A stretch of 64,000 nt of DNA from Methylobacter sp. (GTDB taxonomy: Bacteria > Pseudomonadota > Gammaproteobacteria > Methylococcales > Methylomonadaceae). A program made the position numbers and the translations under genes. The stretch is from contig NZ_JALOCF010000010.1 in the NCBI RefSeq assembly GCF_023227905.1, positions 43,514 through 107,513 on the forward strand. The letters run 5' to 3'. The notes below the pieces were generated by a model that did no database searches, was not told where the DNA came from, and saw only the letters and a list, made by a program, of their open reading frames with translations. Shown in pieces: positions 28,371-35,910 of this stretch (the first letter of the stretch is position 1; every line of letters begins with the position of its first letter).

Positions 28371-28431
28371 TCCAAAGCGAGCTTTGGATTCCGGAAAGCG
28401 TGACTGCCGGAGTTCAAAGCTTGCTTTGAAC
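28371..28431. repeat. Two hairpins between convergent STAS and RsbW-like genes
   Basis: TCCAAAGCGAGCTTTGGA (28371-28388) and GTTCAAAGCTTGCTTTGAAC (28412-28431) are each self-complementary and related to one another. They sit between converging genes and could terminate both. The sequence style matches the dispersed palindromic repeats elsewhere in the window. Confidence 0.6.
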
Positions 28432-28478
28432 TTTATAGGAGCGAGCATCGGGTAGGGGTGACTAGTTACTGAAAGTTT

Positions 28479-29033
28479 TTACATTGTAACTTGATGATGC
28501 AAACGCTTGAGCAAGACAATTAAATTGCCGGTGCCATCGTAATCGGCATGAACCTCATCCATCAGCTTTTTCACGATATGAACCCCAAGTCCGCCGATAG
28601 GGCGCTCGCTAACATCCAGGTCGAGGTTGGGCACCGGGGCCTGCATGAAGGGATCGAACCGGGGCGCGTCATCCTTCAGCAGAATTTCCAGCCATTCGTT
28701 CGACATGTTTATCTGAACGTGTATGAAACGGCCAGCAGCGCCCTTGAGGCCGTGAACAATGGTATTTGTTATCAACTCATCCAGACACAAGTTGACAGAG
28801 AAAGCCAGATCGCGGTCGAGTAGGGCCATATTGACAGCCTCAGCCAATTTTTCGATTTCTTCGAGCCGTGCGGGCACCTGATAATCCAGCAACACCTTCG
28901 CATCATGCCCAGCAAGACGGGATTTCTTGAATTGGGCATTTTTAATCTGGGTAGGTTTGCTGGATTCGGCCATATTGATGGGTCCATTAGAATTGGCTGC
29001 CTGTTTGAAGACTTCAAGGCGCTCAAGGATCAT
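28479..29033 (-). CDS. RsbW-like anti-sigma serine kinase (HATPase_c_2)
   Basis: 184 residues. After an N-terminal extension of about 45 residues comes a GHKL ATPase: N-box CLDELITNTIVHGL (83-96) with the metal-binding Asn90, G1 box DDAPRFDPF (121-129), G2 box GGLGVHIVKKLMD (147-159). This fits RsbW/SpoIIAB-type kinases, which phosphorylate a STAS antagonist and hold an effector when the antagonist is phosphorylated. A second start at 28973 (MAESS) is possible; neither has a strong ribosome site. It converges on the STAS gene 157 bases away. A piece of this gene and its upstream flank recurs, eroded, at 35630-35715. Confidence 0.88.
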   Translation of the reverse strand: MILERLEVFKQAANSNGPINMAESSKPTQIKNAQFKKSRLAGHDAKVLLDYQVPARLEEIEKLAEAVNMALLDRDLAFSVNLCLDELITNTIVHGLKGAAGRFIHVQINMSNEWLEILLKDDAPRFDPFMQAPVPNLDLDVSERPIGGLGVHIVKKLMDEVHADYDGTGNLIVLLKRLHHQVTM

Positions 29034-29305
29034 AAACTAATGGTATCACCAAATTTTATCGACGGCTCATATGATCGGTTTCAAAAATGGGTACTAAATG
29101 AATTTGGGTTTGACTGGATGAATTCGACCCTGAGCCAACCTTCGCGCCGTCAAGGGTTCAATGGCTGGTTACGGATAGGAGCGCTCTCTCATCACAACTT
29201 TTGACCCGCAACATGTCGGCCATTGCGGCCATTGCTCAGATGAGGTGTGACAGGCGGCAATGTATAGCTAACCCGCCGTCCTCTGGTAATGTGATTGTCG
29301 GTTCG

Positions 29306-31201
29306 TCAATCGTGAGCAATGGAGATTGCTCTCCATCCCCAGTTGCCCTTCTTCTTGTTGAAACTGATCAAAGCCGTGCCGGATATTTTCTGGCTATCCT
29401 CGATTTGATGCTCAGCCACTAACGGGGGGGCGATGAATATATCGCTTGTCGTGAAACCCATCCCGTTGGACAGGCGCACTTCCTCGCAGAACTGCTTCAT
29501 GACGTGTTCGCTCGGCTGTTTTTCCGACGCCCAAGCCTGATGGACCCGGTGTGCAGGGCCGTGTTTTGAGGTGAACCTGGAGAGCCTCAAAGCAATTGAA
29601 TCCCCTTCGGAGAAGGATTCGGCTAACTCGGAAAGAGGGATGACCCCGTCAATCTCGCGGCCGACGATGAAGTGCAGGACGCTCTTTTCGCGGTTCACGT
29701 GATCGACAACGCCGATTGTCTCGGGGAACACATCCCAGCTTGATTCGGACTCCCTGTCGTCGAGAACGAAAATTTTGAAACGCTGGTTGTCGTCGAACTC
29801 GCCCTTCACTCTTATCGCGTCGCCCGGAACCAATTTTCTGCGTCCGAGTTTAGACTCCGGGATGCTTGTCTTCGTTGGGATAGAGGATGTTTTGAGGAAT
29901 ATCGTCCGTTTCGGTTTGCCCTCTTTGCCCGGAACAGTGAATTTCTCGCCGATGCAGGCTTCGATCCAAGGCAAATCGCCGAATAGCAGGGCTTCGGCGG
30001 CTGGGGAGCGGGATTTGTAGTAATCGCGGTTGGACGAGGCGGCCGGAGTTTCTGTAAACCAGGGCTGTGAGGCGATTTCGGCTGCCGCTTCGGGAAATTT
30101 GTGCCCTTCGCTCTGCTTCGAGCGCATGACGGTTTCGATTTCGAGTTTTGCGGCGGAAAAATCGTTGCTTTCCAGCATGTGCTGGGCGACCTTTATCCTG
30201 ATTTTTCCAGTGAATTTGTCCTCGGCAGGGCAGGAAAGTGCTTTGCAATAGCAGCCTAGGGCGGCTTCCTTGTCTGTCCACAAAACGATGTCCCCCAGCA
30301 AGCCCCAAGCCCAGTAGTCGTTCGATTTTGCCTTGGCTACGGCGAGTCCGAAGGCCAAAGCCTCGTCATGCATGTCTAGGGAGAGAAGCACCTTCGCCTT
30401 GTCAAGTTTGAGCCAGACATTGTCTGGAAACCGCTCAATTGCCGCACCAATGTGAGGGAGGATATATTCCTGCTCTCGAGCGTCGTCGGATGCGGCGGCT
30501 TCCTTGCCAGCCTGCTGGATGACCTTTTCGGCCAAGGATGGGTATTCCCTGTCGTCCTCCGCGTGGTAGCGCTCAAAATCCTCTGGGCGCAGATATTCCA
30601 GATTCCACAACCGGGAAAAAACAAGCATATTGAATTTGTCTTCGCCGGCCAGTTTGGAGGCAAGCTGGAGAACGCAGGCATGCAGTAGAGACGGCTTCTC
30701 GATGTCCAGTTTGAGATAGTCGTTCAGGCTCCGTTTGACGGCTCCGATGTTGACGTTTTCGGCTGCCATTAACTCCTTGGTGTGCTTGTACAACTCCCAA
30801 CCAAATCCAGTCTGAGTATCCCTGTCTGGGGGGGCAGCGGCCAGAGCCTTTCTGTATTTAGCAACTGCCTCCGCGTGTCGGCCAGCTTTGCTCAGGTCTT
30901 TGGCTTGGCTGATTTCCTTTCCGCCAGGGTTGTACAGAGTTAGGGCGTTGCGTATCCCTTTTGCGAGATACTCGTCCGAAGGGTCGGCTTCGATGCTTTC
31001 CAATTGCCTGCGAAAATGGGCCAGATTCTCTAGGTTCTCGTTGTTGGCGTCCCGCTTGATAATATCAATAAGGCACCAGCAGAAGGCTTTTCTGTCCCAA
31101 TCGTCCGCATTCGGATAGCCCATGAGTTCCAAGGCCATCTGGTATGCCTCGTCGATGGCGCCTTCCCTGCGTTTGGCAAATACCTCATACCTGGTAATCA
31201 C
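29306..31201 (-). CDS. TPR-rich protein with C-terminal OB/cold-shock-like region
   Basis: 631 residues from a GTG at 31201 that overlaps the helicase stop as GTGA; a frame open further upstream lies inside the helicase gene and is not used. Residues 1-430 are mostly helical with TPR-like repeats (AGRHAEAVAKYRKALAAAP, WLKLDKAKVLLSLDMHDEA, YWAWGLLGDIVLWTD). Around 455-570 there are beta-rich stretches (IGVVDHVNREKSVLHFIV, IRVKGEFDDNQRFKIFVL) suggesting OB or S1-like nucleic-acid-binding folds. The end, FNKKKGNWGWRAISI, looks like a small cold-shock-type segment. No named family is recognised. Coupling to a helicase suggests a scaffold or RNA/DNA-binding partner in an accessory, possibly defensive, system. 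Confidence 0.72.
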   Translation of the reverse strand: MITRYEVFAKRREGAIDEAYQMALELMGYPNADDWDRKAFCWCLIDIIKRDANNENLENLAHFRRQLESIEADPSDEYLAKGIRNALTLYNPGGKEISQAKDLSKAGRHAEAVAKYRKALAAAPPDRDTQTGFGWELYKHTKELMAAENVNIGAVKRSLNDYLKLDIEKPSLLHACVLQLASKLAGEDKFNMLVFSRLWNLEYLRPEDFERYHAEDDREYPSLAEKVIQQAGKEAAASDDAREQEYILPHIGAAIERFPDNVWLKLDKAKVLLSLDMHDEALAFGLAVAKAKSNDYWAWGLLGDIVLWTDKEAALGCYCKALSCPAEDKFTGKIRIKVAQHMLESNDFSAAKLEIETVMRSKQSEGHKFPEAAAEIASQPWFTETPAASSNRDYYKSRSPAAEALLFGDLPWIEACIGEKFTVPGKEGKPKRTIFLKTSSIPTKTSIPESKLGRRKLVPGDAIRVKGEFDDNQRFKIFVLDDRESESSWDVFPETIGVVDHVNREKSVLHFIVGREIDGVIPLSELAESFSEGDSIALRLSRFTSKHGPAHRVHQAWASEKQPSEHVMKQFCEEVRLSNGMGFTTSDIFIAPPLVAEHQIEDSQKISGTALISFNKKKGNWGWRAISIAHD

Positions 31202-34029
31202 AGCCGAATACCCTCTGTAAGTAGCCGCCCGATTGTGCCTGCCAGAGGTCCAGGAGAACAAGCGGTTATCACTGGCTGGCACTTGGCGAACTGGTCCCTG
31301 CCGTTGTACCAGATGTCGTACACGGCGACCGCGCCGTCCTTGGCGAAGCTGTAGCGCTGGCACCATTGCTGCTCCACGACATTTTCGACCGTGATGCCGC
31401 TCGCGCCGCAAAGCACGAGAAGCTTCTCGTGGAAGTCGTTAAGGAACTGCTTGGGGAATGACGCATCCGCGACCGCCGAGCCTCGGCCGGCGAGAAGCGG
31501 CCGGCCTTTGAGCGGGGAGAGTAGGTCTGCCAGCTCGGAGCCCAGGCCACCGAGACCGTGAGAAACGACGGCGGAAATCTTGTTCCTGCTCGTATAGGAG
31601 ATGTTCACGCGGGCCGATTCGGTCCCGCGCCTGAAGTGGTAAGACTCCTGCCACTCGTTGTGGAGCACGTCCTCGATGGTGATGCCCTTACCGTCGATCA
31701 GCTTGCGAACCTCAGCAAGCATCGAGAGAAGGATCGTAGCACTCTCGGGTATGTCGAATGTATCTGAATCCAGTGCTGTTGGAGCTTGGGATGACGTCGG
31801 ACAAGGACAAGGTGCGGGGACTGAGCGAGGGGCTTCCGAAATGTTTGCGGCCCCAAGCATCTCCAAAGCTGCGGTCGCTACTATTTGGATGCCGCTCCAC
31901 GGTTGCAGGTTCGGCGGGTCGAGCAGATAGAGTTTTTTAGCAGTGCGTGTTATCGCGGTGTAAAGCCAGCGAAAATAGTCGGTCGTAAGTTGACTCTGGT
32001 GGCTCTTGCATTTAACGAACACATTGTTCCATTCGCTGCCCTGGGCTTTGTGGCAAGTAACTGCGTAGCCGAACTTGAGTCTCAAGGCGTTAAAATACGG
32101 ATCGCTTCTCAAAGCATGCTTGAACTCCGCACTTTCCCTTTTTAAGTCGGGGTTCCGTATGCAGAAATCGAGATACAGAGCTTTGTTCTGGTCGGATGAG
32201 AGCGACGGCTCTTTGCTGTAGAGCAGATCCTCAATGATTTTGGCTTGGAAAAAGTGAGAAGCGCCATCGAGATCTTTGAAACCGACCACGACATCCCTGA
32301 AAATCAGGGAAATGGGTATTTCCTCCGCGGCTTGTGAAGCGGGGTTTTTCCTTTGCAGTTTAACGGTACGCTTCTGGGCGGCCGAGAGCACCTGTCGTAT
32401 CAAGCCAAAATCGCCGTTCGAGATAAATATCCCGTATGCGTCGCTGTTAGAGACGGCCATCACCTTGTCTCCCGCCGTCACTTCCGAGCAGCCAGGGAAA
32501 AAGTGCTCACGAATTCGGCGGTTGTAATCCCCGACATCAGAGTTCGAATGAGCGATTACTATCGACTCTCCGTTTATCTTGTCTCCGCATGATTCAAGGT
32601 AGCGAGACATCAGATCCTGGTGCTCGACCTTATGAACGTCGGGATGGCTGAAATCAAAAACCAAGTGGTTGAAAGACTTCGCGCGCAAAGCCTTTCTGAG
32701 CGGGACAGCGTTTGCAATTACGCCGCTTTCCGATTTCTGTCGGACAACCTCTGACAACTCGTACCCAATCGAGCGCACGTGATGTTCGCGGTATAGGTAG
32801 TCAGCATCCAATGCGGGTGAGAAATTCATTCCGACCGGCGGCAGTTGAGCGTCGTCGCCGATGAAAATCACCTTCTTGCTGTGATCGTTGTGATCCAGGT
32901 TTACGAATTTCAGGAAGTCCGCAAGCAGGTATCCCGTTCCGAATCGGAAAAACTCGGCCTCTTGATAGATGTCCGGAATCATGGAGGCTTCATCCACGAT
33001 ATAGACCGTGTCGGCCGAGAGGCTGTTGACCGCAAGTTGGGCGTAGAACTTGTAGGTCTCGGTTCCGTCGGTGTCGTCGTCGCGATACTCGGCGATATCG
33101 TCGAACGAGTAGATGGTCTTGTGAATCGTGTATGCGGTTGATTTAGTCTTGCTTGCGATCACCTTGGAAGCCTTGCCTGTCGGTGCGGCGAGAACGTAAT
33201 TGCGTCCAATAGCGCGGAAATACTCAGTCAGGCCCTTGGTGATGAAAGTTTTGCCTGTGCCAGCGTAGCCTTTGAGGAGAAAAACGCTTTCCGTTCTGCC
33301 ATCAAGGAACCGTTCGAGTCGGTTGACGAGTTCTGCTTGTCCGTCGGTCAAGTCATATTCCGCGAAAGCGTCATGAATGCTTATCAACCTGCGCGTGTTC
33401 GCGGGCTTGAAGTCGATTGTCCTGGAGGCCTTGGTGGAAGCGTTCTTGAAGTTGAGAAGCTTTGCTTCGTCGAGCGTTTGGCTTAGGCCGGCGATCTTGG
33501 CTTGCACGGCATTCTCGGAAGCCTCCAAGCGGCTCAGCTCCTCCTTGGCGGCGGCCAGTTGCGATGCAAGCAATTTTGCCCTCTTGTCGGGAGCTGAATC
33601 GCCTTCCGACGGCTTGACTGGGGGGATGTAGGGCGGATAGGGTTCGAGAAAATCTTCGCTGTAGGTTTTGCAGAACCACTGCGCGAGAAGGTATGCCTCC
33701 TCAATCAGAGGAAGGGACGTCTGCGCGTCCATCGAGCAGCCATGTGCGGCTTTATTGCCGAGTATGCGCAGAGCGTGAAGTTTCTGAAGTACGGATTCGC
33801 CAACAGCTTCCTGGAAATAGGGGGATTTGAGTTTTTCGAAAAAGCCGTCGGTAGGCTCGCTTGGCAGTCTCAGTTCTCTGTATAGAATGCCAACCAGTGC
33901 TTCCGCGAAGCAGCGAAGCTTTACTGCGACGGTGTGTGGATCAGTGTGCGCGTATTTCTCTGCGAATGCAGCGTGTTGGTGCAACTGGGGCCAGCGGGCC
34001 TTCAACGGCTGGAAATTGTTCAAATTCAT
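31198..34029 (-). CDS. DUF4145-RecD-like SF1 helicase
   Basis: 943 residues from the ATG at 34029 (an in-frame TTG at 34074 is weaker). Residues about 1-120 resemble DUF4145 (AVKLRCFAEALVGILYRELR, LRILGNKAAHG), a domain of nucleases and restriction-like proteins. A coiled coil follows (about 150-190). The SF1B/RecD-type helicase has Walker A GYAGTGKT (254-261), AAPTGKASKVIASK, DEASMIPD as motif II and VTCHKAQGSEWNNVFVK as motif V/VI. The last 200 residues hold two copies of an 80-residue unit not known to me. With the coupled TPR gene downstream it forms a two-gene cassette flanked by non-core genes. Action on DNA or RNA ends is expected; the biological role is unknown. Confidence 0.85.
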   Translation of the reverse strand: MNLNNFQPLKARWPQLHQHAAFAEKYAHTDPHTVAVKLRCFAEALVGILYRELRLPSEPTDGFFEKLKSPYFQEAVGESVLQKLHALRILGNKAAHGCSMDAQTSLPLIEEAYLLAQWFCKTYSEDFLEPYPPYIPPVKPSEGDSAPDKRAKLLASQLAAAKEELSRLEASENAVQAKIAGLSQTLDEAKLLNFKNASTKASRTIDFKPANTRRLISIHDAFAEYDLTDGQAELVNRLERFLDGRTESVFLLKGYAGTGKTFITKGLTEYFRAIGRNYVLAAPTGKASKVIASKTKSTAYTIHKTIYSFDDIAEYRDDDTDGTETYKFYAQLAVNSLSADTVYIVDEASMIPDIYQEAEFFRFGTGYLLADFLKFVNLDHNDHSKKVIFIGDDAQLPPVGMNFSPALDADYLYREHHVRSIGYELSEVVRQKSESGVIANAVPLRKALRAKSFNHLVFDFSHPDVHKVEHQDLMSRYLESCGDKINGESIVIAHSNSDVGDYNRRIREHFFPGCSEVTAGDKVMAVSNSDAYGIFISNGDFGLIRQVLSAAQKRTVKLQRKNPASQAAEEIPISLIFRDVVVGFKDLDGASHFFQAKIIEDLLYSKEPSLSSDQNKALYLDFCIRNPDLKRESAEFKHALRSDPYFNALRLKFGYAVTCHKAQGSEWNNVFVKCKSHQSQLTTDYFRWLYTAITRTAKKLYLLDPPNLQPWSGIQIVATAALEMLGAANISEAPRSVPAPCPCPTSSQAPTALDSDTFDIPESATILLSMLAEVRKLIDGKGITIEDVLHNEWQESYHFRRGTESARVNISYTSRNKISAVVSHGLGGLGSELADLLSPLKGRPLLAGRGSAVADASFPKQFLNDFHEKLLVLCGASGITVENVVEQQWCQRYSFAKDGAVAVYDIWYNGRDQFAKCQPVITACSPGPLAGTIGRLLTEGIRL

Positions 34030-34492
34030 TTCTTGTTGTTCTGACGGCTCGGCGATGCGGTTGCAGTCCGACAATAATAACTCAACAGCGTCGTTTATGC
34101 AGGATATTTAGCCTCTGAACGCCAGTGTTGGCGAGTGTTTCGCAAATTTCTCAGTATTAAATTGCCCTGGTTTTCGTAGTTAAAGATAGGTCTGCTTTGC
34201 CTTTCAAATCAGCCGCTTTAACCGGAGAGGCCGCGAGGCTGAAATGGTCGAGAAGCACGTTTCGACGATCTGGCAGCTTTCAACGTGGAGCGGCCTGTTG
34301 AATGGCCGCAATCCAAAGCGGCTGACAGTCCGGGTGTGGCCGAACTGAGACGATCAATGTCAGGTTCAATCTAAACGAATGTTTTAAAACTGTCAGACTA
34401 ATGCGCAACGCCGATAACAGCTGGTCGCAATTGCGGCGAATTGCCTAGAGGCTAATTCCCTCACAGTTTTGCCTTTGCGGAAGGCCGGCGGG
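34030..34492. other. Intergenic region upstream of the helicase gene
   Basis: 463 bases between the helicase start and the end of the DJ-1/PfpI gene, which points the same way. The helicase promoter should lie here. No gene, tRNA or insertion-sequence end was recognised. Confidence 0.3.
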
Positions 34493-35188
34493 TCAACTTA
34501 TGCCTGCCGGAGTCGACGCCAGTAGCTTGATGAGTTCCTGGGCTGCCGCTGTTGAAGACGCCGGGTTCTGCCCGGTAATCAGGTGGCCATCGGCGATCGC
34601 GAAACTCTGCCAGTCGGCGGCCTTTTCGAAGTGGCCGCCTAGACGCTTGAGTTCGTCCTCGACCAGAAACGGCACTATCTCAGCGAGGTGAACGGCCTCT
34701 TCTTCTGAGTTTGTAAAGCCTGTGACGCGTTTCCCCTTCACAATCGGTTCGCCGTTAAACATGGCGTGACGCAATACGGCAGGACCATGACAGACCGCCG
34801 CGACGGGTTTGCCAGTGCTGTAAAACGTTTCGATCAAGGTCTTCGAAAGGGGATCTTCAGCCAGATCCCACAGCGGACCGTGACCGCCCGGATAAAAGAT
34901 CGCGTCGTAATCCTGCGCTTTCACGTCGGACAACTTTTTCGTGCCGGCTAGTGCGGCCTGCGTTTTAGGATCGTTCTTAAATCGGCGTGTAAAGTCGGTC
35001 TGCCCCTCGGGTGCGTCGCTCTTGGGGTCGAGCGGCGGCTCACCGCCTTTGGGGGACGCGAGCGTAACGTTAGCGCCTGCGTCAATGAACGTGTAGTAAG
35101 GAGCGCAGAATTCTTCCAGCCAGAATCCCGTTTTCCTCCCTGTATTTCCAAGCGTGTCATGAGACGTCAGTACCATCAGAATATTCAT
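34493..35188 (-). CDS. DJ-1/PfpI family protein (Hsp31-like glutamine-amidotransferase fold)
   Basis: 231 residues with AAAGGAGG 7 bases upstream of the ATG. The nucleophile elbow is VAAVCHGPAVLRHA (Cys near residue 131), the family Glu/Asp region is TGFWLEEFCAPYY near 20-32, and the YDAIFYPGGHGPLWDL loop precedes it. This is the class 1 glutamine amidotransferase-like set that includes Hsp31 glyoxalase III and protein deglycase-like proteins; detoxification of methylglyoxal or formaldehyde-related damage is plausible. Single gene next to the helicase cassette. Confidence 0.9.
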   Translation of the reverse strand: MNILMVLTSHDTLGNTGRKTGFWLEEFCAPYYTFIDAGANVTLASPKGGEPPLDPKSDAPEGQTDFTRRFKNDPKTQAALAGTKKLSDVKAQDYDAIFYPGGHGPLWDLAEDPLSKTLIETFYSTGKPVAAVCHGPAVLRHAMFNGEPIVKGKRVTGFTNSEEEAVHLAEIVPFLVEDELKRLGGHFEKAADWQSFAIADGHLITGQNPASSTAAAQELIKLLASTPAGIS

Positions 35189-35487
35189 GGTGTTCCTCCT
35201 TTGTTCAATCGATTAGGAAACTATAGCTGCGGTTAAGCCGGAAGCGTGGAGACAGTCTATTGGGCGAAGGTAAGGACGTGCCTACTTATCAGTCGGCGCG
35301 ATGGGCGGCGTTAACACTTCAATGCGCATAAAAATAGTTTGCGGATAATACAGAATGTAAATCGAATGCCCGCAATCGGCTGCTGAGGGGCATCTATGGT
35401 TTAAAAGCGCCATACCATTTTAACCGCTAAAAAAACATAACACTTTAAGTCAAATACACAATTCGTATAAATACTAAAAAATCAGCC

Positions 35488-35594
35488 GGGTAGGGTCGCA
35501 TCGCGTACGAGCCGGGTAGGGTACGCATGGCGTACCTTTTTGGTATTTTAATGAGGTAACGGTCTGGAAATGGTACGCCATGCGTACCCTACCC
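35488..35594. repeat. GGTACGC-type dispersed inverted repeat, copy 1
   Basis: GGGTAGGGTACGCATGGCG at 35514 onward (arm to 35536) is inverted at 35572-35594, with 35 bases between. A degenerate third arm lies at 35488-35509. The same arms recur at 55275-55353, 58683-58703 and 61102-61180, so it is a mobile or amplified short element of about 80 bp, like a BIME or MITE. Confidence 0.85.
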
Positions 35595-35629
35595 ATGGTT
35601 CGCTGTGATCTAATCTGCCCCCAATTATT

Positions 35630-35715
35630 ATTGACAGCTTCAGCCAATTTTTCGATTTCTTCCTGATAATCCAGCAACACAAATGAATTTAAGTTTGGCT
35701 GGTTGAATTCGACCT
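35630..35715 (-). pseudogene. Eroded duplicate of the RsbW-like gene segment
   Basis: Three blocks match the region of the RsbW-like gene and its upstream flank in the same order: 35630-35662 with 28830-28862 (one mismatch), 35663-35680 with 28878-28895 (identical, after a 15-base deletion), and 35681-35715 with 29096-29130 (a few mismatches, after a 200-base deletion). The translated piece still reads LLDYQ..EEIEKLAEAVN. It is a direct repeat bounding the helicase/TPR/DJ-1 segment. Confidence 0.85.
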
Positions 35716-35910
35716 CAAGAGAGGATGCTGGGAAATTAAGGGTTTACTGTCAATACTGATCCCATTGATTTCTCGCCTGACTTAAGAACCTTTGACTACA
35801 GCGTAATCTGGGTTATCGTTGTGTTGACTATAGACACCTGTCGCTAACGCCAGAGTCGAACAAATATTAGTCCTTTGGCACCCTTGATTTATCAATTGGC
35901 GGAATCCTTC

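Larger units (their letters stand above)
35189..35910. other. Long intergenic region with palindromic elements and a gene remnant
   Basis: About 720 bases with no intact gene. It holds the GGTACGC-type inverted repeat (35488-35594) and a decayed copy of part of the RsbW-like locus (35630-35715). The final 190 bases lead into aspS and should carry its promoter. Confidence 0.5.

Noticed and set aside
31202..31411. N-terminal extension of the TPR gene
   Set aside because: Arg-rich sequence lying inside the helicase coding region; the GTGA overlap marks the real start.
35474..35680. Minus-strand 68-codon frame starting LLDYQ
   Set aside because: It is the decayed copy of the RsbW-like gene running into the palindromic repeat, not a functional gene.
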